DNA of 64,000 nt from Streptomyces sp. NBC_00461 (GCF_036013935.1 NZ_CP107902.1:9147001-9211000), one strand, 5' to 3'; numbered from the stretch's first letter, positions 8,095 to 15,996 are shown. Notes: generated from the letters alone by a model not told the origin. Numbers and translations are program-made.

Positions 8095-9384
8095 TCACCA
8101 CCGTGGCAACCTGAGCTCGTACTCGGGGTGGATCCTCTGCATGTAGCCGGTGTCGTCGCGCGAGCGCATCCCCGAGTCCAGGTACAGCCGGTGCAGTCGG
8201 TCGAGGGCGTCGTGGTCCAGGTCCACCCCCAGGCCGGGGCCGGTCGGGACCGCGACCTCGCCGTCACGGAACTCCAGCACCCCGGGGAGGACGACATCGT
8301 CGGCCGAGTTCCACGGGTAGTGCGTGTCGCAGGAGTGGTCGAGGTTGGGGATGGCCGCCGCGACATGGGTCATGGCCGCGAGGCTGATCCCCAGGTGCGA
8401 GTTGGAGTGCATCGACAGGGCGAGACCGAACGCCTCGCAGACGGCGGCGAGTTCACGGGTACGGCGCAGGCCGCCCCAGTAGTGGTGGTCGGTGAGGAGC
8501 ACCTGGATTGCGTCCTGCTCGATCGCGGGCTTCAGGTGCTCCCAGGCGATCACACACATGTTGGTGGCGAGGGGGAGCGGCGACTCCTTCGCGACCTGCG
8601 CCATACCGGCAATGGTCGCGGTCGGGTCCTCCAAGTACTCCAGTACGCCGTCCATTTCACGGGCGACGTACCTCGACGTCTCCACCGTCCAGGCGATGTT
8701 GGGGTCCAGCCGCAGCGGCTGCCCCGGGAAGGCCTCCGCCAGCGCCTTGATCGCGGCGATCTCCTCGTCGGGCGGGAAGACACCGCCCTTCAGCTTGAAC
8801 GAGCGGAAACCGTAGCGCTGTTGCATCAGCCGGGCCTGCTCGACGATCCCGGCAGGGTCCAGAGCCGCGCCCCAGTCGTCGCCGACCGCCACCCGGCCGT
8901 CGAGCGCCGGGTGCTCGGCCCACTTGTAAAAGAGGTACGCGGCGAAGGGCACGGAGTCGCGGACCCGGCCGCCGAGCAGGTCGCTGACCGGCCGCCCGAG
9001 CAGCTTGCCCTGAGCGTCGAGACAGGCCACCTCCACCGCGGACATGGTCCAGCCGCGCTCGTGGGAGCTGGGCACCGTCGGCACCAGAGCGGCGTCGATC
9101 GCGGCCGCGAGGGCCGTCGTGTCGAAGACGTCCATGCCCACGACGACCTTCGCCGCGGCCTCAAGTCGCTCCAGACGCGCGGTGCCACCGGGAGACTCGC
9201 CGAGGCCCACCGTGCCGTCCTCAAGGACGAGTTGGAGGATGACGCGCAGGGCCAGGGGCTCGTGCACACCGTTGGAGTTGAGGAGAGGCGGGTCGCGGAA
9301 GGCGATCGGGGTGACGATCAGTTCGCGGATCCTCGTGCCACCCGTGGTGCCGATGTCCGTGGTGCTCATGTCTGTGGTGCTCAT
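8095..9384 (-). CDS. gudD: Glucarate dehydratase
   Basis: 429 residues of the enolase superfamily, mandelate-racemase subgroup. The KxK general base is Lys197/Lys199 (FKLKGG). Metal ligands are likely Asp227 with Asn229 (RLDPN), Glu252 (YLEDP) and Asn275 (ATNMCV). The partner base His330 sits in MHSNSHLG. Glucarate dehydratase removes water from D-glucarate (some also take L-idarate) to give 5-dehydro-4-deoxyglucarate. The start at 9384 overlaps the kdgD stop (ATGA) and has GGAGG upstream. A direct repeat at the N-terminus (MSTTDMSTTDIG) offers a second ATG 15 bases downstream. Confidence 0.93.
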   Translation of the reverse strand: MSTTDMSTTDIGTTGGTRIRELIVTPIAFRDPPLLNSNGVHEPLALRVILQLVLEDGTVGLGESPGGTARLERLEAAAKVVVGMDVFDTTALAAAIDAALVPTVPSSHERGWTMSAVEVACLDAQGKLLGRPVSDLLGGRVRDSVPFAAYLFYKWAEHPALDGRVAVGDDWGAALDPAGIVEQARLMQQRYGFRSFKLKGGVFPPDEEIAAIKALAEAFPGQPLRLDPNIAWTVETSRYVAREMDGVLEYLEDPTATIAGMAQVAKESPLPLATNMCVIAWEHLKPAIEQDAIQVLLTDHHYWGGLRRTRELAAVCEAFGLALSMHSNSHLGISLAAMTHVAAAIPNLDHSCDTHYPWNSADDVVLPGVLEFRDGEVAVPTGPGLGVDLDHDALDRLHRLYLDSGMRSRDDTGYMQRIHPEYELRLPRW

Positions 9385-10289
9385 GCGCCCACTGCCTCCA
9401 TACCGTGGTCGATCAGTTTCGCCAGCCGGGCGACATGCTCCGGCGTGGGGTCGAGCAGGGGCGCCCGTACGCCGCCGACGTCCAGGCCGCGGATCGTCAC
9501 CCCGGCCTTGACGAGTGACACGGCGTATCCCGGGACCTCGTCGCGGAGTTCGACGAGGGGGCCGTAGAACTCGTCGAGGAGCGTGGAGACCAGGGCCCCG
9601 TCGCCCCTGGCGAGCGCGGTGTGGAAGGCCAGGGCGATCTCCGGCGCGAAGGCGAACACCGCGGAGGAGTACAGGTCGACGCCGATGCCGCGGTAGGCGG
9701 GGGCCGTCATCTCGGCGGTGGGCAGGCCGTTGAAGAACTGGAAGCGCTCGGCGCCGGGGACGGCGCGCACGGCCCGGACGATGCGGTGCATCCGCTCGAT
9801 GTCGCCGAGGCCGTCCTTGAGGCCGGTGACCTTGGGCAGGGCGGCGATCTCGGCCGCGGTCGCCTCGGTCAGGCGGGCGGTGCCGCGCTGGTAGAAGATC
9901 ACCGGCAGGCCGCTCGCCGCGGTGACCTCCTCGACGTACCGCACCAGGCCCCGCTGCGGAGCGCTCACCAGGTACGGCGGCAGCAGCAGGAGGCCGTCGG
10001 CGCCGGCCCGTTCGATACGGGCGGCCTGGTCCCGGGCAACCAGGGGCGGGCCACCGGCGGCGGCCAGCACGGGCACCCGGCCGCCGGTCACCTCGACCGC
10101 GACCCGCGTGGCGCGTTCGATCTCCTCGGACGTCAGCGCGTGGAACTCGCCGGTGCCGCAGGCGACGAACACGCCGCCCGCACCGGCCGCGACACCGGAC
10201 TCGATGTGCCGCGCGAGCTGTGCCTCGTCCAGCGAGCCGTCCGTGGTGAACGGCGTGACCGGGAAGAACAGCACTCCTTGGAACTTCAT
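9381..10289 (-). CDS. kdgD: 5-dehydro-4-deoxyglucarate dehydratase
   Basis: 302 residues of the dihydrodipicolinate-synthase/N-acetylneuraminate-lyase family. Visible are GTGEFHALTSEE (45-56), Tyr133 in FYQRGT, and the Schiff-base Lys158 in VTGLKDG. KdgD converts 5-dehydro-4-deoxyglucarate to 2,5-dioxopentanoate with loss of water and CO2, the step after GudD. The FFPVTPF opening and the FYQR variant point to KdgD rather than DapA. It is translationally coupled to gudD, with GAGGGAG before the ATG. The next enzyme, 2,5-dioxopentanoate dehydrogenase, is not in this operon. Confidence 0.93.
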   Translation of the reverse strand: MKFQGVLFFPVTPFTTDGSLDEAQLARHIESGVAAGAGGVFVACGTGEFHALTSEEIERATRVAVEVTGGRVPVLAAAGGPPLVARDQAARIERAGADGLLLLPPYLVSAPQRGLVRYVEEVTAASGLPVIFYQRGTARLTEATAAEIAALPKVTGLKDGLGDIERMHRIVRAVRAVPGAERFQFFNGLPTAEMTAPAYRGIGVDLYSSAVFAFAPEIALAFHTALARGDGALVSTLLDEFYGPLVELRDEVPGYAVSLVKAGVTIRGLDVGGVRAPLLDPTPEHVARLAKLIDHGMEAVGA

Positions 10290-10319
10290 GTCTCCCTCGT
10301 AACGTACGAGTTGTGGATG

Positions 10320-11273
10320 TCAGCCCTTGGTGGCCCCGGCAGCGATGCCGGTGACCAGCGAGCGCTGGAGGAGCAGATAGACGACCAGGCTGGGGACGAG
10401 CGCGATGACCGCACCGGCCAGCACCACCCCGGAGCCGACCTCGGGGTCGGTGCGCAGGACTGACAGGGCGACGGTGACCGTGTAGTCGGTGGGGTCCTTG
10501 GCGGCGATCAGGGGCAGCAGGTACTGGTCCCAGATCATGATGAAGCCGAGCACGCCGGCCACGCCGAGCGCGGGCTTGCACAGCGGCAGGACGACCTGCC
10601 ACAGCATCCGCAGCTCGCCGACGCCGTCGATGCGGGCGGCCTCCTCGATCTCGGTGGGGATGTCCTTCATGAACTCGGTCAGCAGCATCACCGAGAAGCC
10701 CCAGGCGCCGAGCGGCAGGATCACCGCCCAGACGGTGCCCTTCAAGTCCAGCCCCACGACCGGGACATGGCCGAGGACCAGGGACAACGGGATGGCGATG
10801 ACCTCCTCCGGGAGCATCATCGTCAGCATGAACAGGGTCAGGACCAGGGCCTGGCCGCGGAAGCGGTGCCGGGCCAGGGCGTACGCGGCGAGCACCGAGA
10901 CCGCCAGCTGCAGCAGCAGCCCGCCACCCGCGATGACCAGCGAGTTGGTGAAGTAGTCCCAGATGCCGCGCTCGCCCGCCACCCTCATGTTCAGCAGCGT
11001 GGGGTGGTGCGGGAGGAAGGACAGCGACGAACCGCTGGGGTTCGTGCTGAAGGCACCGGCGATGATGGTCAGGAACGGCGCCGCGAAGATCGCCAGGGCT
11101 ACCACGCAGAGCAGCACCCGCAGGGCCATGCCCAGACTCGGCCTGTCGCTCCAGCCGAGGGCGGTGTCGAACCGGGCCGGGGTGGTTCGGGCCTGCTTGC
11201 CGCCCCGCCCTGCGGGGGAGACGGCGACCTCGTCGGACGGAGTGCGGACGGGGTCGAGGGCGGGTGCGCTCAT
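10320..11273 (-). CDS. Carbohydrate ABC transporter permease (MalG-like)
   Basis: 317 residues with a 40-residue cytoplasmic tail and six expected membrane segments. The ATPase-docking EAA loop is EIEEAARIDGVGELRMLWQV, followed by LPLCKPALG, at about residues 215-245. This is the CUT1-type MalG half. Its start overlaps the stop of the upstream permease (ATGA). With the other permease and the lipoprotein it forms an importer; no ATP-binding gene is nearby, which is usual in Streptomyces, where the shared MsiK ATPase serves many CUT1 importers. Confidence 0.93.
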   Translation of the reverse strand: MSAPALDPVRTPSDEVAVSPAGRGGKQARTTPARFDTALGWSDRPSLGMALRVLLCVVALAIFAAPFLTIIAGAFSTNPSGSSLSFLPHHPTLLNMRVAGERGIWDYFTNSLVIAGGGLLLQLAVSVLAAYALARHRFRGQALVLTLFMLTMMLPEEVIAIPLSLVLGHVPVVGLDLKGTVWAVILPLGAWGFSVMLLTEFMKDIPTEIEEAARIDGVGELRMLWQVVLPLCKPALGVAGVLGFIMIWDQYLLPLIAAKDPTDYTVTVALSVLRTDPEVGSGVVLAGAVIALVPSLVVYLLLQRSLVTGIAAGATKG

Positions 11274-12175
11274 CGCACGTCTCCCCTCTTGCGGAAGTAG
11301 TTGACCGTGACGGTGAGCAGCAGCGTCACGCAGAGCAGCACGACGGAGGCCGCGGAGGCGCCGCCCAGGTCGTTGCGGGAGAAGCCCAGGGTGTAGGCGC
11401 GGGTCATCCAGACATCGGTGGACCCGGCAGGGCCGCCGCCGGTGAGGACGTACACCTCGGTGAACACGCGCAGTCCGCGGATGGCGGCGAGCGTGAGGAC
11501 GACGCCGAGGGCGGGGCGGATCGCGGGGAGGGTGATGTACCGCAGGCGCTGCCACAGCGAGACGCCGTCCATCGCGGCCGCCTCGTACAGGGAACGGTCC
11601 ACACCGGCGAGTCCGGCGAGGATGATCACCATGTTGTACGGGGCCGCCATCCAGATGCCCATGGCCATGGTCGCCCACAGCGCGGTGTCGGGGTTGTCCA
11701 GGAAGGGCACGGGACCGATGCCGAGGAAGCCGAGGGCGCTGTTGACCAGGCCGTCGGAGGTCGGGTAATACATCAGCCGCCACAGCTCGCCGACGACCGC
11801 GGTCGCGGTGACGACGGGCAGGAACACGGCCGTACGCATGATCTTCAGCGAGCGCGCCTGGCCCTCCAGGAGCAGGGCGAGCAGGAAGCCCACGAGGATC
11901 GCACCGAGCGAGATGCCGACGCCCAGGACGAGGGTGTGGCCGATCGCGTCCTGGAAGCGGTGGTCGCTCAGGACGCGCGTGTAGTTGTCGAGGCCGACCC
12001 ACTTGTCGCCGAGGAAGGGCCGCACCTTGAAGAAGCTGAGCCAGATGCCCTTGCCCATCGGCAGGAACTTGAAGACGAGGGCGAGCAGCAGTCCCGGGGC
12101 CAGGAACAGCCAGGGGAGGGCGGCCTTCTTGCTCGGCCCTCTGCGCCGTGCGGGCGCGGTCACGGTAGCGGTCAT
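11270..12175 (-). CDS. Carbohydrate ABC transporter permease (MalF-like)
   Basis: 301 residues and six predicted membrane segments. After a basic N-terminus, LPWLFLAPGLLLALVFKFLP is the first helix, typical of UgpA/MalF-type subunits. The EAA loop is LYEAAAMDGVSLWQRLRYIT with LPAIRPALG after it. The stop overlaps the start of the second permease by four bases, and its own start overlaps the stop of the binding-protein gene, so all three are co-translated. Specificity comes from the binding protein; the context suggests a sugar diacid. Confidence 0.93.
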   Translation of the reverse strand: MTATVTAPARRRGPSKKAALPWLFLAPGLLLALVFKFLPMGKGIWLSFFKVRPFLGDKWVGLDNYTRVLSDHRFQDAIGHTLVLGVGISLGAILVGFLLALLLEGQARSLKIMRTAVFLPVVTATAVVGELWRLMYYPTSDGLVNSALGFLGIGPVPFLDNPDTALWATMAMGIWMAAPYNMVIILAGLAGVDRSLYEAAAMDGVSLWQRLRYITLPAIRPALGVVLTLAAIRGLRVFTEVYVLTGGGPAGSTDVWMTRAYTLGFSRNDLGGASAASVVLLCVTLLLTVTVNYFRKRGDVR

Positions 12176-13506
12176 TTCAAAAGGTCCTGGTCCTTGAGGT
12201 CACCGGCGAGGGTTTCGTTGAGCTCCTTCAGGCCTGAGCGGACGTCACTGCCGCAGTACGTGAACAGGGCGTTGAGGCTGTCGGCGGTGTCCTGCTTGAT
12301 CGGTGCGAAGTCAGGCGCGTTGGGGAACTGCTCGGACGCGGTCTCGTACGCCTTCTGTACGACGCTCCACCGCGCGTCACCCCGCACCTTGGCCGCGTCC
12401 AGCGTGGAGTTGGTGGGGATGCGCACGACGGGCTGGTGGCCGTCGACGCTGGTCATGCCGATCTTCTGGCCCTCGGCGGAGACCAGGAAGGCGGCAAGTT
12501 CCCGTTCCTGGTGGGTCTTTCCGGTCCGGGCGCCGAAGTAGACGTTCTCGCCCTCGGCCAGCACGTCGGAACCCGCAGGGCCGGCCGGGGCGGGCACGAC
12601 CTCGTACGTCTTCTTGCCGAGCATCGTGTCGAAGCTGGTGATGTTGTACGGGCCGGTCATGTACATACCGGCGTTGCCGTCCTGGAAGTTGGTGGCGGTA
12701 CCGGTGACCGCACTGACGGCGCCCGGCTGGAGGACACCCCGGGCGCCGCAGAAGAGGTTGTCCTTCATCCAGGTGACGGTCCGTACGGCGGCCGCCGAGT
12801 CCATCGAGGGGCGGTAACGGCCCTTGCCGTCCGGCTCGATGATCTGCGCGCCGCCCTGCCACAGGAAGCCGGCACCCCACCAGGCGGCATAGCCGTTCAT
12901 GGCGCTGCCCGGCGCGACGATGCCGTAGGTGTCCTTCCTGCCGTCCCCGTCGGGGTCGCGGCCGGCGAAGGCCTTGGCGACGTCGAGCATCTGCTGCCAG
13001 GTCGTCGGTGCCGTCAGCCCGAGCTTCTTCAGCCAGTCCTTGCGGATCATCAGGGTCATCGCCTGGCGGGAGTACGGGATGCCGTAGTGCTTGCCGTCCA
13101 GGCCCACGGTGGAGGACCAGGACTTGGCACTGATCTGGTCGTGGCCCGCGATCGAGTCGGGTTCTATCGGCTTGAGCAGACCCTGGCTCTGGTAACTGCC
13201 CATCAGAGCCGTGTCGTTGATCATGACGTCGGGCAGGTCCTTGGTGGAGGCCCGCGCCTGGAGCTGCTGGTCGAAGTTGACGACCGGCTGGTAGTCGATC
13301 TTGATGCCGGTCTTCTTGGTGAAGGCGGCGAAGACACGGTCGTAGGTGGCGGCCGAGTCCGGATCGCTCCGGGTCCACACCTCCAGCGTGTTCGGGTCGC
13401 CGGAACCGGCGCCGCCGGACCCGGAGCCACAGGCGGCCGTCCCGAACGCGAGCCCCGCGGCGGCGAGGGCGGCGGCCAGGCGGCGACGTCGTCGGCGATC
13501 GCCCAT
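12172..13506 (-). CDS. Extracellular solute-binding lipoprotein (family 1), putative sugar-diacid binder
   Basis: 444 residues from ATG 13506, chosen because GGAGGT lies four bases upstream (rc 13511-13516); a longer frame to 13539 lacks this. The signal peptide is a RRRRRR run and a hydrophobic stretch ending in GTAAC, a weak lipobox with Cys as the lipid anchor. Then comes a periplasmic-binding-type fold with NTLEVWTRSD near the mature start, YGIPYSRQAMTLMIRKDWL and GNAGMYMTGPYN. It is the first gene of the operon leading to gudD. The ligand glucarate/galactarate is inferred from context only. Confidence 0.92.
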   Translation of the reverse strand: MGDRRRRRRLAAALAAAGLAFGTAACGSGSGGAGSGDPNTLEVWTRSDPDSAATYDRVFAAFTKKTGIKIDYQPVVNFDQQLQARASTKDLPDVMINDTALMGSYQSQGLLKPIEPDSIAGHDQISAKSWSSTVGLDGKHYGIPYSRQAMTLMIRKDWLKKLGLTAPTTWQQMLDVAKAFAGRDPDGDGRKDTYGIVAPGSAMNGYAAWWGAGFLWQGGAQIIEPDGKGRYRPSMDSAAAVRTVTWMKDNLFCGARGVLQPGAVSAVTGTATNFQDGNAGMYMTGPYNITSFDTMLGKKTYEVVPAPAGPAGSDVLAEGENVYFGARTGKTHQERELAAFLVSAEGQKIGMTSVDGHQPVVRIPTNSTLDAAKVRGDARWSVVQKAYETASEQFPNAPDFAPIKQDTADSLNALFTYCGSDVRSGLKELNETLAGDLKDQDLLK

Positions 13507-13530
13507 GAGCACCTCCGTTCTGTTCATATC

Positions 13531-13547
13531 CATGAACATGTTTCATG
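13531..13547. promoter_or_regulatory. Operator-like palindrome before the ABC operon
   Basis: CATGAA CATGT TTCATG, two 6-base arms with a 5-base spacer, 25 bp upstream of the lipoprotein start. A related GTTTCAT half-site follows at 13577-13583. The site would sit at or next to the promoter. No regulator gene is adjacent, so the binding protein is unknown. Confidence 0.45.
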
Positions 13548-13602
13548 GATCTAAATGATCGCCCAAGCTACGAATCGTTTCATCCGGATGTCAAGACATG
13601 GC

Positions 13603-13614
13603 TGAAACATTTCA
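13603..13614. promoter_or_regulatory. Second operator-like inverted repeat
   Basis: TGAAA CA TTTCA, sharing the TGAA/TTTCA arms of the palindrome at 13531-13547 about 70 bp away. Two similar sites upstream of one operon suggest cooperative or looping repression by one protein; this is inference. Confidence 0.35.
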
Positions 13615-14106
13615 CCAGGCCTCTGCAGACGCCGTGCGACGGTGGGAACGACAGGCGCGCGCCTCGCTCTGGCCGCGGTGGGCGGAGCCTGTCCTGGCCT
13701 GCTGTGGGCGGGAGCCTCGCCGTGTCTCGCGCGCAGAGCCGGCTGCCGCTACCGCTGTCCCGGCCGAGCGGCCACGGCGCCTACGAGAACGGCAGGCGGC
13801 TCGGCAGACGTACTTCCTGGAGCTCGGACGGGCCGCATCGCCAAGCCGGAGGCCGAGGTCGGGGTGCCGATGTCCGTGTACGGCAGCCTCGCGGGACGAC
13901 CGTCGGCCGGCCGGGAGCGGAACCCCCTCGCCGAGCCGTGCGCTCATCCGCTCGGGCTCGGCTCGGCGGGCACGCGTCGGCGTGGACTCTTCGACGTCGG
14001 AGTCCGGTTGGGGAGGGCTCAGCTGGTTTGCAACGTGCTCGTCCCACAGTGGGAGTTCGTACGCTCACCCCGTCTTCCGGCAGCACGGCGGCACAGGTCA
14101 AAGCAG
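13615..14106. other. About 490-base gap with no convincing gene
   Basis: Several open frames cross this stretch on both strands but none keeps Streptomyces-like codon use or a recognisable domain. One plus-strand fragment, RTGRIAKPEAEVGVPMSVYG (near 13830-13890), reads like protein, so decayed coding sequence is possible. The promoter and operators of the ABC operon are at its left edge and the C40 terminator at its right. Confidence 0.5.
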
Positions 14107-14142
14107 TGCGCGGCCGCCGACTTCCGTGGGCGGCCGCGCACT
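14107..14142 (-). terminator. Terminator hairpin after the C40-like gene
   Basis: A perfect 13-base stem GTGCGCGGCCGCC / GGCGGCCGCGCAC with a 10-base loop, 45 bases past the stop of the minus-strand gene. There is no clear T run, as is common in Streptomyces. Confidence 0.75.
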
Positions 14143-14186
14143 TCAGCGGACTGCTGGTGTCCCGACTCGACCGGTGTTCCCGACCC

Positions 14187-15590
14187 TCACGCCGGACGCA
14201 CGGCGATCCGGATCGCGGCCTCCCCGGCGTTGTGGATCGACTCCTCGCGGATGACCGAGCCCGGACCGGGGGCGTGGATCATCAGGCCGTTGCCGGTGTA
14301 GAGGCCGACGTGGCTGAAGTTGTCGTGGAAGAAGATCAGGTCCCCGGGGCGGCTCTCTGCGAGCGGGATCACGGTGCCGGCATTCGCCTGCTCGTGCGGG
14401 GTGCGCGGCAGGGCGACCCCCGCGGCCTTCCAGGAGGCCTGGGTGAGACCGGCGTTGTCGTACGACTCCGGCCCGACCGCACCCCACAGGCACGGCCTGC
14501 CGATCTGGGCACGGGCGAAGGCCACGGCCCGGTCGGCCTTGGTGCCGACGGGTGTCTCGACGACGGGGACACCGGTGTCGAGCACGGAAGGCTGCATCTG
14601 CCAGTCCGCGGCCGCGGGTACGCCGGTGTCGAGTACCGAGGGCTGCATCTGCCAGTCCTCGGCCACGGGGACACCGGTGTCGAGGACGGACGGCTGGAGT
14701 CGCCAGTCCCCGGCCGGCGGCACGCCCGTGTCGAGTACCGACGGCTGCTCCAGTCGCCATGCCTCCTCGGTCGAGCGGAACGCCTGCTCCTCCCAGGGGG
14801 CGGGAGCCTGGGGGAGTTGGGGCAGTTGGAGCGGCTGGGACTGGGCGGCCATCAGCGGCGCCACGGAAGTCTGCCGGGCCGTGTACCTGTACAGCAGCTC
14901 GCTGGCCGCCGCGATCTTGCGCTGGTTGTGCTGCTTGGAGCTGCGCAGCGACGCCTGCTTCGACTCGGGAGCGGCAGCAGGCGGGGCCGTGGAGGAATCC
15001 TGCCGCTGTGCCGGTACGGCGGGCAGCGTCGCCGTGGGTGCGGCCGTCAACTCGGCCACCGGACCCTGCTGGGTCTGACCGGCGGGCAGTTCGAGCGCGG
15101 GCCGGGCGGCCGGCTCCAGCTCACGGCCGGTACGGGTCTCGGGCGCCGGTGCCGCCGCGCTCTCGGGCCGGGGTCCAGCCGGGCGTGCCGGCGTGCGCCG
15201 GGAGGGCGTACGGTCGGCCGGCAGGACGGCCGGGACCGTCGGGCCCAGTGACGAGCGCGCCCCGGCGAACCACTGCCGGGTGATGTCGTCCATCTCGGGA
15301 TCCGACGTCCGGGTCCGGCCACCGCTCGCCGGGGCGCCACGGCCCCGCGAACTCGCCGACTGCGCCCGGGTGATGTTGTGGAGGCCGGTGTCGGACTCGG
15401 CCTGGTCGTAGAGACTGCTCACCCGCTGCCGGACGTCTTCGCGGCTGGGGCCCTCGTCCGCCGTCATCGGTACGGCGTCGGCGGTCTGCGAGAACAGGGC
15501 CACCGAGGTGAGGGCAGCGGTCGCGAGAGCGGAGTTGCGCATACCGGGAAGGCCGAAGCCTCCTGGACGCGACGATCGTTCCGGCGCCAT
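14187..15590 (-). CDS. NlpC/P60 (C40)-like secreted protein with four 17-residue repeats; catalytic Cys replaced
   Basis: 467 residues. A hydrophobic export segment (about 17-42, MRNSALATAALTSVALFSQT then ADA) is followed by a long Pro/Ala/Gln-rich region, four repeats QPSVLDTGVPxxxDWxx (282-347) and an NlpC/P60 domain (350-467). The domain keeps GRPCLWGA, the His427 of FSHVGLY, and IHAPGPGS. At the nucleophile site, where the family has DCSG, it has Asp378-Asn379-Ala380-Gly381, so it should not be an active endopeptidase. It may bind cell wall or regulate other hydrolases. The start has AAGGAG about ten bases upstream. A c-di-AMP riboswitch precedes it. Confidence 0.88.
   Translation of the reverse strand: MAPERSSRPGGFGLPGMRNSALATAALTSVALFSQTADAVPMTADEGPSREDVRQRVSSLYDQAESDTGLHNITRAQSASSRGRGAPASGGRTRTSDPEMDDITRQWFAGARSSLGPTVPAVLPADRTPSRRTPARPAGPRPESAAAPAPETRTGRELEPAARPALELPAGQTQQGPVAELTAAPTATLPAVPAQRQDSSTAPPAAAPESKQASLRSSKQHNQRKIAAASELLYRYTARQTSVAPLMAAQSQPLQLPQLPQAPAPWEEQAFRSTEEAWRLEQPSVLDTGVPPAGDWRLQPSVLDTGVPVAEDWQMQPSVLDTGVPAAADWQMQPSVLDTGVPVVETPVGTKADRAVAFARAQIGRPCLWGAVGPESYDNAGLTQASWKAAGVALPRTPHEQANAGTVIPLAESRPGDLIFFHDNFSHVGLYTGNGLMIHAPGPGSVIREESIHNAGEAAIRIAVRPA
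14550..14747 (-). repeat. Four tandem 51-bp coding repeats in the C40-like gene
   Basis: Repeats begin at residues 282, 299, 316 and 333, consensus QPSVLDTGVPxAxDWQM. The DNA copies differ at several third positions, so the unit is conserved as protein. The conserved LDTGVP core could be a binding or spacer motif; no known repeat family recognised. Confidence 0.85.
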
Positions 15591-15611
15591 GGGAGCCGTA
15601 CTCCTTCCGTA

Positions 15612-15766
15612 CTCCGCCTACCGAGTTAGCTGTCGGGTTCGGGCGGTCGACTCCGGAAGGCATGCCCTACGGCCCTTGCCCTTGCGGGCGGTTGGGCCGA
15701 TTCACCCCATCGTTCGGTTGGGTCCCCGGCTCCGGCTGCCACAGGGGCGCACCGGACTCGGCGGAG
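15612..15766 (-). promoter_or_regulatory. c-di-AMP riboswitch (ydaO/yuaA type)
   Basis: Read on the minus strand, the conserved blocks appear in order: P1 strand CTCCGCC (rc 15760-15766), GGGGACCC (rc 15720-15727), GGGGTGAATCGG (rc 15697-15708), CGTAGGGC, then CCCGAACCCGACAGCTAACT (about rc 15624-15643) and GGTAGGCGGAG, whose GGCGGAG (rc 15612-15618) closes P1. This is the ydaO consensus. The riboswitch ends just before the ribosome site of the C40-like gene; there GGAG TACGG CTCC can form a small hairpin over the Shine-Dalgarno. c-di-AMP switches are known before cell-wall hydrolase genes such as rpfA in Streptomyces, where ligand lowers expression. Confidence 0.93.
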
Positions 15767-15996
15767 GCCGCGCGTCCCGACGGGGTTCGCCGGAGGGTCT
15801 CGTGCGGCCTGCTGCCAAACTAGCCAACTTGTGCGACTCGTGTGAAGGTTGAAGGCCGGAATGTCCGATACGCTTTTGTGACCTTCGTCGTGACGGTCCG
15901 TCAGATCCGAGTGTTGTGCACACAGCGAATCCGGACGGCGACCGACCGTCGCGGACCGACGGCGTCGCGGAAGGTGTAAGGACTCAGGAGCAGAAG
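15767..15996. other. Upstream region of the riboswitch transcript
   Basis: No gene seen. It should contain the promoter for the riboswitch and C40-like gene. An AT-richer patch on the minus strand (CACAAAAGCGTATC, rc about 15869-15882) is the best place for a -10 element, but no confident sigma-factor match. A direct repeat GTGAC N7 GTGAC lies nearby (15878-15894). Confidence 0.4.

Noticed and set aside
13598..14301. Overlapping plus-strand frames of 218 and 219 residues
   Set aside because: No steady third-position bias, no ribosome site and no recognisable domain; kept only as a possible decayed region.
14550..14747. Possible CRISPR-like repeat array
   Set aside because: Units are 51 bp with no unique spacers and lie in frame inside a coding sequence; they are protein repeats. 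The same holds for 19475-19606.
15878..15894. Possible Crp (cAMP receptor protein) site upstream of the riboswitch
   Set aside because: GTGAC N7 GTGAC is a direct repeat, not the GTG N6 GNCAC inverted form; too weak to call.
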